DNA of 34,591 nucleotides from an uncultured Planctomycetaceae bacterium (lineage in GTDB: Bacteria; Planctomycetota; Planctomycetia; Planctomycetales; Planctomycetaceae). A program made the position numbers and the translations under genes. The first letter of the stretch is position 1, and every line of letters begins with the position of its first letter. The stretch lies in NCBI GenBank assembly GCA_913031625.1, contig CAJWGB010000033.1, forward strand, positions 1 through 34,591. Reading direction: 5' to 3'. The notes beneath the pieces were generated by a model. The model was not told the origin of the DNA. It searched no databases and saw only the letters and a list, made by a program, of their open reading frames with translations. Shown here piece after piece: positions 26,109-34,591 of the stretch.

Positions 26109-28619
26109 CTAGTCGAGGTAAATGAATTCGTTGAGGTTAAGTGCGATCAGGCAGAAGTACTTTCGGGCATGTTCAGGAGAAAGACCATCCTCTTTTTGCA
26201 ATGCAACAATCAGGTCCAGCCCCTGCTGAACTTCCTGTGCGGTTGGCGGACGCTGCATAACGCGCGTTAACGCCAGCTGAACCTGATCCTTCAGGGAGCC
26301 TCCGGCGGACTGTGACAGATATTCGGAGAACACCTGAGCCTGCTTCAGAATGAATTCACTGTTCAGCATTCCCAAAGCCTGGGTGGGCTGCGTGGTCACG
26401 AACCGTACCGGACATGTTTGATCCGTATCTGCAAAGTCAAAACTCTCAATCAGTGGATCAAGCAACGAACGCTTCACATGAATGTAGACGCTTCTCCGGA
26501 CCTTATCTTCAGGAGCTGAGTTGCCCCAACCGGCGCCAGGTCGCGACTGCCCATGCTTAACAGCGGCCGGAATATCCGTATAGATACTGGGGCCAAACAT
26601 CTTCTCACTGTTCAGGCTGCCATTTGACCACAGAATTGAGTCCCGAATCTCCTCCGCTGACAGCCGCCGCATATCAAACCGCCAAAGGAGATCATTCACA
26701 GCATCTGCTGCGTAGGCATCTGCATTTCCCTGCGACGACATCTGATACGTCGATGAGCTCATGATCAGACGATGCATGTCTTTAATTGACCAGCCGTTCT
26801 CAACAAACCTGGCAGCAAGCCAGTCCAGCAATTCCGGATGTGTTGGTTTAGAACCCTGAAAACCAAAATCGCTGGGAGTCCGCACAATCCCGCGCCCGAA
26901 GTGATATTGCCAGATTCGGTTGACCATTACACGAGCCGTCAATGGGTTGGCTGGACTGGCGATCCAGCGTGCCAGCACACGACGACGACCAGAGCTGGCT
27001 GCTCCATCCGGTACCTCCGGAACCACAGCCGGTGGGGGCGACAGCACAGATGGAAACCCAGGTGCCACTTCTTCTGCCGGAGCATGCGGGTTGCCGCGGG
27101 TCAGTACATGAACGGGGCGAATATTGACCACGTCTTCTTTTACGCACAGAGCTGACGCCAGCCCCTTGGGCTTGTTTTCCCGCAGTTTTTTGAGGCGATT
27201 GAACTGATTGACATAGTTATTGAACTGCTTGTCGTTCAGCAGTGTTCCCTTCCGCTTCTGCAGGATTGGAATCTTGTTCATATCAAACTGGAAGTCTTCC
27301 TTCTCGACCTCCTGCAGGTCCTCCCAGACAATCTTCTCGATCCGCTCCATTCGGGTCGTGGCATCTTTAACGTCATTGTTATAGCGGTCCATTGCAGCTT
27401 TGATCGTTGCCGGATCCCCAGGTCGATCAATCTCAGTCACCGAAGCAGAAAGAACCGTGTCGTGACCGCGAACTCCGTAACGCCGCACGTTATGGAAGAA
27501 CGCGACCATTCGGTAGTAATCCTTCTGTGGGATCGGATCGATCTTGTGGTCATGGCAACGAGCACAGTTCACCGTCAGACCCAGAAAAGTCTGCGCAGTG
27601 GTTGTCACGATGTCATCGATGTCATCGTAGAAGGCAAGTTTGGGGTCCGCTGGTTCATCATCCCAGCGGCCCAGCCGATAGAACGCGGTGGCAATGACTG
27701 AATCCGGTGTTGGGTTCCGAATTTCATCACCTGCCAGCTGTTCAGTGATGAACTGATCATACGGCTTGTCGTCATTGAACGACTGGATGACGTAGTCGCG
27801 ATACCTCCAGACGAATGGCTTCGCCCCGTCACGTTCATAGCTGTTGGTTTCAGCATAACGAACAAGGTCCAGCCAGTGGCGGCCCCAGTGTTCACCGTAG
27901 TGCGGGGATTCAAGGAGTTGATCAACGAGCCGACTCACTTCCTTCTGATTCAAAGCACCATTGGGCTTACGGATCCTTGCCACCCATTGAGCGACAAACT
28001 GAGGATTAGGCGGCAGGCCAAGCAAATCGTAGTGCATACGTCGCACCAGTTGCTCAGCGCTCGCCGGCTTGACGCGTGTGACCCCGGCTTCCTTCAGTCG
28101 AGCATCCACGAATGCATCGATCTCATTGTTTCCCGATCCAGGTGGAACCTTCTGAGGCTTCACAGGCTGAAACGACCAGAACTTCTTCGTCTCGTCATTT
28201 ACCGGGGGCGGCCCGGCATCCGTATGAAACTCAATGGCCTGAAGTTTCCTGGGCCATGGCAATCCTAACTCGACCCATTTCGTGAGCACGCCTATTTCCT
28301 TCGGCGACATTTTGCCGACGGGAGGCATCTCAAAAGATTCGTAGCGGATAGCCTGAACCAAATGGCTGTTCCCCACGTCCTTCAGATCAACAGCGGCCCC
28401 TGACTCTCCCCCCTTGAGAATCAATTCTCGCGTCGTCAGATTGAGGCCTCCCTTGGGCGCATTGCCCGAATGGCACTTCAAACACCGTGACTTCAGAATC
28501 GTCTGCACCTGCTCTTCAAAAAACTTAATGTCGTCTTTCGAAAAGTCCGCGCGTTCATCGGCGGCGAGGATCGGGGCAAAAAGCAGGACGCTGCACAATA
28601 TGGTCAGGCAGGAGCGCAT
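26109..28619 (-). CDS. PSCyt1/DUF1549/DUF1553 secreted cytochrome protein
   Basis: An 836-residue planctomycete-type secreted protein. A signal peptide (MRSCLTILCSVLLFAPILAA) is followed by a PSCyt1 c-type heme region with CLKCHSG (Cys46, Cys49, His50) and the LNLTTRELILKGGESGAAV segment. Next is DUF1549 (PSCyt2), with SPHYGEHWGRHWLDLVRYAE and LGLTVNCARCHDHKIDPIPQ, which contains a second CxxCH. The C-terminal DUF1553 (PSD1) part has ANPLTARVMVNRIWQYHFGR, TPSDFGFQGSKPTHPELLDW and RLIMSSSTYQMSSQ. Its function is not proven; it is thought to take part in polysaccharide breakdown with its DUF1501 partner, and the two are adjacent here. The ribosome-binding site is weak. Confidence 0.95.
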   Translation of the reverse strand: MRSCLTILCSVLLFAPILAADERADFSKDDIKFFEEQVQTILKSRCLKCHSGNAPKGGLNLTTRELILKGGESGAAVDLKDVGNSHLVQAIRYESFEMPPVGKMSPKEIGVLTKWVELGLPWPRKLQAIEFHTDAGPPPVNDETKKFWSFQPVKPQKVPPGSGNNEIDAFVDARLKEAGVTRVKPASAEQLVRRMHYDLLGLPPNPQFVAQWVARIRKPNGALNQKEVSRLVDQLLESPHYGEHWGRHWLDLVRYAETNSYERDGAKPFVWRYRDYVIQSFNDDKPYDQFITEQLAGDEIRNPTPDSVIATAFYRLGRWDDEPADPKLAFYDDIDDIVTTTAQTFLGLTVNCARCHDHKIDPIPQKDYYRMVAFFHNVRRYGVRGHDTVLSASVTEIDRPGDPATIKAAMDRYNNDVKDATTRMERIEKIVWEDLQEVEKEDFQFDMNKIPILQKRKGTLLNDKQFNNYVNQFNRLKKLRENKPKGLASALCVKEDVVNIRPVHVLTRGNPHAPAEEVAPGFPSVLSPPPAVVPEVPDGAASSGRRRVLARWIASPANPLTARVMVNRIWQYHFGRGIVRTPSDFGFQGSKPTHPELLDWLAARFVENGWSIKDMHRLIMSSSTYQMSSQGNADAYAADAVNDLLWRFDMRRLSAEEIRDSILWSNGSLNSEKMFGPSIYTDIPAAVKHGQSRPGAGWGNSAPEDKVRRSVYIHVKRSLLDPLIESFDFADTDQTCPVRFVTTQPTQALGMLNSEFILKQAQVFSEYLSQSAGGSLKDQVQLALTRVMQRPPTAQEVQQGLDLIVALQKEDGLSPEHARKYFCLIALNLNEFIYLD

Positions 28620-29103
28620 AAATCTGTTGTCACAGAAAGAGAAACAAAAAGTGACGGTCTCAACCCTGGCAATCTACCAGAGGCTGAATTAATAATGAAT
28701 GTAAAGAAATTGATTGTCCAGCAAATTTCCCGGGTTTTGTGCGTTTCCATGCGTTGCGGCCGAAGCGGTTTGTCTCGAACAGTGAATTCGCCTCCCTTTT
28801 CACACGATCAGGATCTGTCGCGGACGCTTTATCATAGAGAGACAAGCCAGCTCGTCACCCTGCCAAACCTGTTGGCAGCATCATGAGTGTCAACAATCAA
28901 TATTCACCGCCCCATTCGAGGGGTGCGATCAAGAGCCAGTAAGAGAGTAATGGCGGATCCTTCAGAAATTTCAGCTGTTTCGAGAACTGACACTCGGAAT
29001 TCTGTTCTTGATCGGGGGCAAAAGAAGCTGGCAGAATCCGGCATCTGGATCGAGCCAGAGCTCTGATGGTCACTGAATTCCCCGGAATCGAAAACTGGAA
29101 CCC
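28620..29103. other. Intergenic region between divergent genes
   Basis: About 480 bases separate the PSCyt/PSD1 start (minus) from the ArfB-like start (plus). I see no gene, tRNA or repeat. A GTCAC/GTGAC pair with a purine-rich spacer lies at about 28628-28654, close to the PSCyt start, and could be an operator. The rest is unremarkable. Confidence 0.4.
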
Positions 29104-29520
29104 GTGAACATAAACCAGCAGATCCAGATTGACGACAGTGAACTGGACTTCAGCTTCGCGAGAAGCGGAGGACCGGGAGGCCAAAACGTCAATAAAGTCA
29201 GTTCGAAGGCGATTCTGCGGTGGAACGTTAAGAGGTCGGGTGCGCTGCCCCCAGGCGTCAGAACGCGGTTTCTGGAGAAGTACTCTTCCCGCCTCACGAA
29301 GGACGGGGACCTGATTCTGCAAAGTCAGAAGTATCGTGACCAGGGTCGCAATGTCGTCGACTGCATGAACCGACTGCGGGATATGATTCTTTCCGTGGCC
29401 GCTGCTCCCAAAAAACGTCGGAAGACAAAACCCTCAGCAGGAGCAAAGCAACGTCGACTCAATGACAAGAAGCGGACCTCTGAAAAAAAACAGTCGCGCC
29501 GGCGTCCCTCGATGGATTAA
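29104..29520 (+). CDS. ArfB-like peptidyl-tRNA hydrolase (release factor family)
   Basis: A 138-residue member of the ArfB (YaeJ) group, which rescues ribosomes stalled without a stop codon. The catalytic GGQ loop is at residues 25-27 within RSGGPGGQNVNKVSSKA, followed by LPPGVRTRFLEKYSSRLTKD and ILQSQKYRDQGRNVVDC. The C-terminal ~45 residues are strongly basic (KKRRKTKPSAGAKQRR... KKQSRRRPS), the tail that enters the empty mRNA channel in ArfB. There are no codon-recognition domains, which excludes RF1 and RF2. The start is GTG at 29104; its ribosome-binding site is weak. Confidence is high for the family. Confidence 0.92.
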   Translation: MNINQQIQIDDSELDFSFARSGGPGGQNVNKVSSKAILRWNVKRSGALPPGVRTRFLEKYSSRLTKDGDLILQSQKYRDQGRNVVDCMNRLRDMILSVAAAPKKRRKTKPSAGAKQRRLNDKKRTSEKKQSRRRPSMD

Positions 29521-29669
29521 AAACAGCTCAGAAACCGATCCGACTGCAATAAACACTACATCACAATGGTTTCTGAGCTTCCGGATTTTCAGCTCGTGCT
29601 TTTATATGGACACACGTCCCGGATTCCGCCACTCTTCCCGCTATAGATAATAACTGCGGAGTTTTCCTG

Positions 29670-30671
29670 ATGGCTAAGATCCTCGTCACCGGTGCTGCCG
29701 GATTCATTGGCTTCCACACATCTCAAAAGCTGCTCGCTCGCGGCGACGAAGTTGTTGGTCTGGACAACCTGGTACCCTATTACGATGTGCAGCTCAAACG
29801 TGATCGACTTGCCATTCTGCAGGAAACGTCCGGGTTCTCGTTTGAGGAAGCAGGACTCGAAGACAGAGCCGCAGTCGATCGCGTATTCTCCGAGCACCAG
29901 TTTGACAGCGTCATTAATCTGGCCGCCCAGGCCGGAGTCCGCTATTCGCTCGAGAATCCGCAGGCATACATCGATTCCAACATTGTTGGATTCACCAATA
30001 TTCTGGAAGCCTGTCGCCATGCAGGAACGGGTCACCTGGTGTATGCGTCCAGCAGCAGCGTCTACGGCGCCAACCGCAACAAACCGTTTTCAGTGGAAGA
30101 TCGAGTCGACCATCCGGTGAGCCTGTATGCGGCCTCCAAGAAGTCGAACGAATTGATGGCTCACACGTACAGCCACCTGTTCGGGCTGCCAACGACAGGC
30201 CTGAGATTCTTTACGGTCTATGGGCCCTGGGGCCGCCCGGACATGGCGATGTGGCTGTTCACAAAAGCGATCTACAACGATGAACCCATCAACGTGTTTA
30301 ACCACGGAAAGATGCTGCGAGACTTTACGTTCATCGATGACATCGTCGAAGGAATCGTTCGCGTCAATGACAATGTGCCGGCAGCAAATCCGGACAAGGA
30401 CCCGATGGACGATTCCACAACGGCTGCTCCTTATCGACTGTACAACATCGGGAACAATCAACCCGTTCAACTGATGCACATGATCGAAACCCTCGAAAAG
30501 TGTCTCGGCAAAACGGCTGAAAAGAACATGATGGACATCCAGCCTGGAGATGTTCCGGAAACATACGCCAATATTGACGCGCTGCAGCAGGCAGTTGGCT
30601 TTCGACCAAACACACCCATTGAAACCGGAATTGCCCGCTTCGTAGAGTGGTACAAGGCGTACCACGCGTAG
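29670..30671 (+). CDS. UDP-glucuronate 4-epimerase-like NAD-dependent epimerase
   Basis: A 333-residue extended short-chain dehydrogenase. NAD binding is at GAAGFIG (8-14). The catalytic set is SSSSVYG (127-133) with Tyr153 and Lys157 in YAASKKSNE. It matches UDP-glucuronate 4-epimerases rather than GalE through LDNLVPYYDVQLKRDRL, LAAQAGVRYSLENPQAY and YGPWGRPDMAMWLFTKAI. It interconverts UDP-glucuronate and UDP-galacturonate, supplying sugar acids for surface polysaccharides. The start ATG has GGAG upstream (GGAGTTTTCCTGATG). It lies about 150 bases after the ArfB-like gene on the same strand; the two need not be linked. Confidence 0.93.
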   Translation: MAKILVTGAAGFIGFHTSQKLLARGDEVVGLDNLVPYYDVQLKRDRLAILQETSGFSFEEAGLEDRAAVDRVFSEHQFDSVINLAAQAGVRYSLENPQAYIDSNIVGFTNILEACRHAGTGHLVYASSSSVYGANRNKPFSVEDRVDHPVSLYAASKKSNELMAHTYSHLFGLPTTGLRFFTVYGPWGRPDMAMWLFTKAIYNDEPINVFNHGKMLRDFTFIDDIVEGIVRVNDNVPAANPDKDPMDDSTTAAPYRLYNIGNNQPVQLMHMIETLEKCLGKTAEKNMMDIQPGDVPETYANIDALQQAVGFRPNTPIETGIARFVEWYKAYHA

Positions 30672-30816
30672 CCCTCAAGGCCACGACATCTGCTGACAAT
30701 CAGGATGGGTTCATTGAACCACCGGGACGCTCGAATAAACCAGCGTTTTCATCACCGTCAAGGATACTAACTTCGCCCGAGTTTCGATTAATCGTTACGC
30801 TGATCCGGCAATCGCA

Positions 30817-31089
30817 TCAGCCGCCGGAAATTGGTGGCAACAGCAGGACGACATCACCTTCGTTAACCGGAGCGTCAAAGTCAGTGACCGGCGCATCATT
30901 TATGAACGCAAGCACGCTGCGTGAAACTGAACGACCGCTGTCCAGTACGGCGTTGGCCAGTTCCGGCGTGTCGCCCACAGCGGACTGAATCGCGGCCTGA
31001 AGGGTGCATCCGTCAGCCACCTCAATTTGTCGATCTGCGCCGCCGGCCAGCTGTCGCAGCTGGGCCTCAAACTGAATCGTAAGTTGCAT
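30817..31089 (-). CDS. MoaD/ThiS-family sulfur carrier protein
   Basis: A 90-residue ubiquitin-like protein ending in the diagnostic double glycine (VVLLLPPISGG). It starts MQLTIQFEAQLRQLAG, with ELANAVLDSGRSVSRSVLAF and VNEGDVVLLLPP giving the MoaD/ThiS pattern. MoaD delivers sulfur for molybdopterin and ThiS for thiazole; sequence alone does not choose, although FEAQLRQLAG leans towards MoaD. Its ATG overlaps the stop of the upstream alcohol dehydrogenase (TGATG), so translation is probably coupled, with GGAAAGC upstream. No other molybdopterin or thiamine gene lies nearby. Confidence 0.88.
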   Translation of the reverse strand: MQLTIQFEAQLRQLAGGADRQIEVADGCTLQAAIQSAVGDTPELANAVLDSGRSVSRSVLAFINDAPVTDFDAPVNEGDVVLLLPPISGG

Positions 31090-32132
31090 CAGCTTTCCAT
31101 CGTTGGACAAAGCAGAACTTTCATGGCATCCGGTTCGCCGCTGTAAAGCCGCTCGAACCATTCATGGCCCTGCTCAAGTGGTGCTCGAGCAGTAATCATA
31201 TCTTCAACCTTAATCCGTCCGGTCGCCAGCAGGTCGACGCAGGCTGGATACTCACCAGCAGAAGCACAGCTGCCGTAGACGCTGATTTCACGTGTCACCA
31301 CCGACTGAAGTGGGAGTTCGACTGTCGGTGCAAGATTCCCGACCAGAGTGACTGCCCCTCCCTTTCGAGTGCAGTCAATCGCCGACTTGACCGTCGGAGT
31401 GGCACCGACGACCTCAAGCGCCACGTCGGCCCCCCTGCCATTTGTCAGTTCAAGGACGCGGGCCACCGGATCTTCTTCCGACACGTTGATCGTAGCGTCC
31501 GCGCCAAGCTTCCTGGCAACCTCAAGGCGAGACGCATTCAGGTCAGTGGCAATCACCTGAGTGCACCCCTTCTGCTTAATCGCCTGGATGACAAGCAGAC
31601 CAATCATGCCACTGCCCACAACAACTGCTGTGTCTCCCAGAGTGACCGGCGTGCGATTGGCGGCGTGAACGGCGACTGAAACAGCTTCAATCAGAGCCGC
31701 ATGTTCAAATGACAGGCTGTCGGGCAAATGACAGCAGATCCGCGCCGGTACACTTACGTATTCAGCGAAGCAGCCGTATCTGCGATAGTCTCCACAGCTG
31801 ACACCAAGCACCATCCGGTTCTCACAGAGGTTGGACTGCCCACTGAGACAGAACCTGCAGTTGCCGCACCAGACCATTGAGTCGAAGGTAATTCGGTCAC
31901 CCTCTGTATAACCTTTGACATCACGCCCAACCGCGGCCACTGTCCCGGCCGCTTCATGCCCCATCACGAGTGGCGGAACACGACGGCCACTGCTGCCGTC
32001 CCAGCCATGAATGTCACTGCCGCAAATGCCACAGGCCTGAACCTGAACCAGAATGTCCTCCGGACCAATCTCAGGTTGAGGGATATCTGTCAGGTCCAGT
32101 TTCTTGTATTCAGAGAGCAGAAGAGCTTTCAC
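31089..32132 (-). CDS. Zinc-dependent medium-chain alcohol/polyol dehydrogenase
   Basis: A 347-residue member of the medium-chain dehydrogenase family, close to sorbitol/threonine-type dehydrogenases. Catalytic zinc ligands are Cys37, His59 and Glu60 (ACGICGSDIHG and VMGHEAAGT). The structural zinc site is complete (Cys89, Cys92, Cys95, Cys103 in WCGNCRFCLSGQSNLCE). The cofactor fold follows in VVVGSGMIGLLVIQAIK and VIATDLNASRL; the Asp after the second strand fits NAD rather than NADP. I prefer the GTG start at 32132 with GAG 7 bases upstream; a TTG at 32144 is possible. The MoaD/ThiS gene overlaps its stop. Substrate is not predictable. Confidence 0.9.
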   Translation of the reverse strand: MKALLLSEYKKLDLTDIPQPEIGPEDILVQVQACGICGSDIHGWDGSSGRRVPPLVMGHEAAGTVAAVGRDVKGYTEGDRITFDSMVWCGNCRFCLSGQSNLCENRMVLGVSCGDYRRYGCFAEYVSVPARICCHLPDSLSFEHAALIEAVSVAVHAANRTPVTLGDTAVVVGSGMIGLLVIQAIKQKGCTQVIATDLNASRLEVARKLGADATINVSEEDPVARVLELTNGRGADVALEVVGATPTVKSAIDCTRKGGAVTLVGNLAPTVELPLQSVVTREISVYGSCASAGEYPACVDLLATGRIKVEDMITARAPLEQGHEWFERLYSGEPDAMKVLLCPTMES

Positions 32133-32144
32133 AGGGCGTCTCAA

Positions 32145-32479
32145 ATGATGGAGGATGCTGTCAGAATGGCACGCTCAGCGTACCACTGCTGTATATCCTA
32201 CCGCGGTTCCTCAATTCAGCAACGCAGCGTCTGAACGAAGTTATTCCATCTTCATTCCTCAAGGAAGATAAGGGCGAATTCGAAGTCCCTCAATGTCGTA
32301 GAGGACCTGTTGCATCACGGAACACGTCTGTCGTTTCACCGACGACAATGGCCCACGCGTCAAACGTTTAAATCTCACAGAATATCGGCTCTGTGGTTCT
32401 CTGTGGCAATCCGTTTTCGCACCACAGTCAGCAGGGCGTTATCAGCCCCCTGGTTGTGGTCCGGATCTAAACGACATGT
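32145..32479. other. Intergenic region between the DUF2784-like gene and the dehydrogenase
   Basis: These 335 bases on the way from the DUF2784-like stop to the dehydrogenase start (both minus) hold no gene or repeat I can support. They should include the dehydrogenase promoter. No terminator-like hairpin with a T-run is evident. Confidence 0.4.
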
Positions 32480-32878
32480 TCACTGTGGCATGTGCGGGCC
32501 CTCGCTCCGGCCTGCAATTCTTCGATCTCGCCACCATACCGCTGCAGTACAGATGAGAATTCCAATCAACACTGAAACCGTCAGGACATCAGCAAAGTTT
32601 CGACTGACCGTGACGCCAGGAATCTGGTTAAGCAGCAGTTCTGTGTAGCTGCTTTCACCTCGATGAATGCCCAGCTCTCGCCGCACGGCAAAATGCATGT
32701 CCGCACACCAGCAATACCCCCAGCCTTTCCACGCTCCCATCACCAGCCAGGAAAACAGAGTCATGCCGATTGCCGCCAGATGCCAGCGACGAGTCCGCCT
32801 CGGAATCCAGCCAAACATGTTGAAGACGATCAGGACATTGTGAATCACAAACCAGAAGATGTTGAGGAAGCTCAGCAT
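32480..32878 (-). CDS. DUF2784-like small membrane protein
   Basis: A 132-residue protein with three or four hydrophobic segments: FLNIFWFVIHNVLIVFNMFG near the start, AAIGMTLFSWLVMGAW in the middle, and VLTVSVLIGILICTAAVWW near the end. Between them lie GYCWCADMHFAVRRELG and SSYTELLLNQIPG, which resemble the membrane-protein family I know as DUF2784 (with its 'GYC..TDWHW.V...LG' segment in Bacteroidetes relatives). Function is unknown. The start is the ATG at 32878; the MLSFLNIFW beginning fits the first helix. No neighbour indicates a role. Confidence 0.7.
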   Translation of the reverse strand: MLSFLNIFWFVIHNVLIVFNMFGWIPRRTRRWHLAAIGMTLFSWLVMGAWKGWGYCWCADMHFAVRRELGIHRGESSYTELLLNQIPGVTVSRNFADVLTVSVLIGILICTAAVWWRDRRIAGRSEGPHMPQ

Positions 32879-33013
32879 GAATCACATTGTGTACCGTCAT
32901 CATTCGTTTCGCCAGAACGGTTTGGAAATGCTGGTCCGACGGCAGCTTCATTGTGACCCATGCCGGATTGGCCTATGGTGGCCCACACAAATCCATGCCT
33001 TGAAGGTGACCCC

Positions 33014-34435
33014 ATGCCTCGAACCGTAGTAGCCATTCTGGCCATCTGCTCACTCGCCAGCTTTTGCACGGCGGCGGATCGGCCCAACATCCTGTTCATG
33101 ATGACTGACGATCAGGCTCCATGGGCAACCGGAGCGTTTGAGGGACACACTCACGCCGACACGCCGAATCTTGATCAGCTATTTAAGAGTGGCGCTTACC
33201 TGCCCAATACATTTGTGGTGACACCAGTCTGTAGTCCGTCACGCGCTGCACTGGCAACAAGCCGTTACGGGTCAGAACTGGGCATTACGGACTGGATCCA
33301 TCCCGGTCGCGAACCAAACCTCGGACTGAACCCCGAAACCCTCACATGGTATGAAGTCGTCCAGATCTCCGGGTATCACACAGGGCTGGTTGGGAAATGG
33401 CATCTGGGGCTAAAAGACGCTCACCATCCAACAGCAACGGGATTTGATTACTTCATGGGCCATCGCGGAGGTGGCTGGTCTCCTAAGGACCCGACCCTGG
33501 AAAAGGACGGAAACCAGCAGAAGTTCAAGGGGCTGACAACGGATATCCTGGCCGACCACGCCATTGAGTTTCTCAGGAAGCGCCCTGAGGACAGGCCGTT
33601 TCTCCTTGTGCTGCACTTTCGAGCCCCACACGCCCGATGGCTGCCCGTTGCACCGGAAGACTGGGCTCCGTTTGAAGGATTGAAACCGAAACTCCCACAC
33701 CCGGATTACCCGGGCCTTGATGTCGGTCGTGTCGAGCGGATGACACGTGAATACCTCGCCAGTGTGCGAGGAGTTGACCGAAACGTTGGACGCGTTCTTT
33801 CCACACTCAAAGAGACAGGTGAAGCCGATAACACGGTCGTCGTGTTTACCTCAGATCACGGCTACAGCATGGGACACAACGGAATCTGGCACAAAGGAAA
33901 TGGTCACTGGGTACTCAAGAAGGAAGCACTCCCGGCAGCAACAGAGAACATTCCACGTGGCCAGCGACCCAACATGTATGACAACTCTTTACGTGTCCCA
34001 ACCGCTATTCGATGGCCAGGCGTTACGACAGCAGGAAAGACGGTCCGGATGAGTGTTACGCAGCTGGACTGGTTTCCAACCATGGCTGCGATCAGTGGCG
34101 GCACTATTCCCAATGGAAAGATCGTTCGGGGCCGAAATCTGGCTCCAATGCTGAAGGGTGAAACACCCGAATGGCAGAACAACGTGTTTACGCAATACTC
34201 AACCAAACACCAGTCGAAGACACACATGCGCTGTTATCGCACACCGGAGTGGAAACTGGTGAGAGACTTCCTGAATCCGGAGCGAGACGAGCTGTTCCAT
34301 CTCACGTCAGATCCTGGTGAGTTGAAGAATCTGATCGATGCGACGAAGCATGCAAGCGTCGTTGACAGGCTGCATGCCGAAATCGTGAAGCACATGCAGG
34401 AGATTGACGATCCGGCACTCAGTTTCGTGAAGTAG
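33014..34435 (+). CDS. Secreted sulfatase with formylglycine motif
   Basis: A 473-residue arylsulfatase-family enzyme. The start ATG at 33014 has AAGGTG 6 bases upstream; the first 20 residues are a signal peptide (MPRTVVAILAICSLASFCTA). The upstream in-frame ATG at 32960 adds 18 residues before it and is less likely. Metal-binding DD lies at 32-33 (ILFMMTDDQAPWATG). The active-site Cys73 in VCSPSRAAL (C-x-P-x-R) is the residue converted to formylglycine. GKWHLGLKDAHHPTATGFDY and VVFTSDHGYSMGHNG are the other family landmarks. The substrate is probably a sulfated polysaccharide. No specific sulfatase-maturase gene is in the window. Confidence 0.95.
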   Translation: MPRTVVAILAICSLASFCTAADRPNILFMMTDDQAPWATGAFEGHTHADTPNLDQLFKSGAYLPNTFVVTPVCSPSRAALATSRYGSELGITDWIHPGREPNLGLNPETLTWYEVVQISGYHTGLVGKWHLGLKDAHHPTATGFDYFMGHRGGGWSPKDPTLEKDGNQQKFKGLTTDILADHAIEFLRKRPEDRPFLLVLHFRAPHARWLPVAPEDWAPFEGLKPKLPHPDYPGLDVGRVERMTREYLASVRGVDRNVGRVLSTLKETGEADNTVVVFTSDHGYSMGHNGIWHKGNGHWVLKKEALPAATENIPRGQRPNMYDNSLRVPTAIRWPGVTTAGKTVRMSVTQLDWFPTMAAISGGTIPNGKIVRGRNLAPMLKGETPEWQNNVFTQYSTKHQSKTHMRCYRTPEWKLVRDFLNPERDELFHLTSDPGELKNLIDATKHASVVDRLHAEIVKHMQEIDDPALSFVK

Positions 34436-34488
34436 GCTCTCAAGAGTCATGCTTCTCGAATAAGAGGCCTACTCTTCACCTCAGAAGC

Positions 34489-34591
34489 CTACTTCTCCGG
34501 CTGCGAATCAGTCCTGATATTGTATGCGTAAACCAGCTTCAGCTGTTTTGCTCGCGCCATGTCTGCCGGCGTGATCATCATGCGGTTAAGA
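34489..34591 (-). CDS. 3' end of an unidentified gene at right edge
   Basis: On the minus strand an open frame enters from the right and ends at TAG (34491-34489). The last 33 residues include MMITPADMARAKQLKLVYAY and end in TDSQPEK. This is not enough to assign a family. It converges with the sulfatase; two short hairpins (AAGAG/CTCTT and AGAAG/CTTCT with loops of CCTA type) lie in the short gap. Confidence 0.4.
   Translation of the reverse strand, partial: LNRMMITPADMARAKQLKLVYAYNIRTDSQPEK

Noticed and set aside
28897-29322. Minus-strand 141-aa frame overlapping the ArfB-like gene
   Set aside because: It is antisense to a clear GGQ protein and has no domain.
30090-30665. Minus-strand 191-aa frame opposite the epimerase
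   Set aside because: It is antisense to a full-length epimerase with all catalytic motifs.

Overview
The window reads as chromosomal DNA of a planctomycete. It carries several planctomycete hallmarks together: a DUF1549/DUF1553 (PSCyt/PSD1) cytochrome paired with a DUF1501 protein, a DUF1559 pilin-like protein, a ThuA-domain protein, a formylglycine-type sulfatase, and a tetrahydromethanopterin C1-transfer enzyme (Ftr). I cannot name a genus. The first ~370 bases do not fit: they are AT-rich, with tightly overlapping small virus-like reading frames fused into the middle of nuoD. This is either an insertion or, more likely, an assembly chimera.

Layout. 1-375: foreign virus-like end (minus). 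338-3194 (minus): a partial complex I cluster, read nuoI, a DUF2203 gene, nuoA, nuoC, truncated nuoD, with no nuoB. 3495-6596 (minus): a lipid-type set of a ketosynthase, a dedicated acyl carrier protein, an intrinsic terminator, then a CrtI-like FAD oxidoreductase. 6772-8037 (minus): a secreted TlpA/thioredoxin-like protein interrupted by one in-frame TGA at its redox-motif position, followed by a hairpin, so a selenoprotein candidate. 8253-15174 (plus): a Tat-exported PhoD-like protein, an alpha/beta hydrolase, a secreted RGG-rich protein, a STAS protein and a LOG-family protein. 15175-16014: dispersed repeats. 16015-18198 (minus): DUF1559 pilin-like protein and inorganic pyrophosphatase. 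18414-19322 (plus): ftr. 19416-23123 (minus): a zinc-ribbon membrane protein and a lipoprotein-like hydrolase. 23295-24251 (plus): ThuA protein, followed by a third repeat copy. 24597-28619 (minus): the DUF1501 and PSCyt/PSD1 pair. 29104-30671 (plus): ArfB-like release factor and UDP-glucuronate epimerase. 30817-32878 (minus): a MoaD/ThiS-like protein overlapping a zinc alcohol dehydrogenase, and a DUF2784-like membrane protein. 33014-34435 (plus): sulfatase. 34489-34591 (minus): 3' end of an unidentified gene.

Biology. Most genes are housekeeping or planctomycete-lineage genes (respiration, C1 transfer, polysaccharide breakdown, envelope proteins). The parts most worth a second look are the TGA-interrupted thioredoxin, the ketosynthase/ACP/CrtI-like set, the nuoD junction, the peptide-conserved dispersed repeat, the STAS protein without its phosphorylatable serine, and a structured leader before the zinc-ribbon gene. 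I found no tRNA, rRNA, CRISPR array or transposase.
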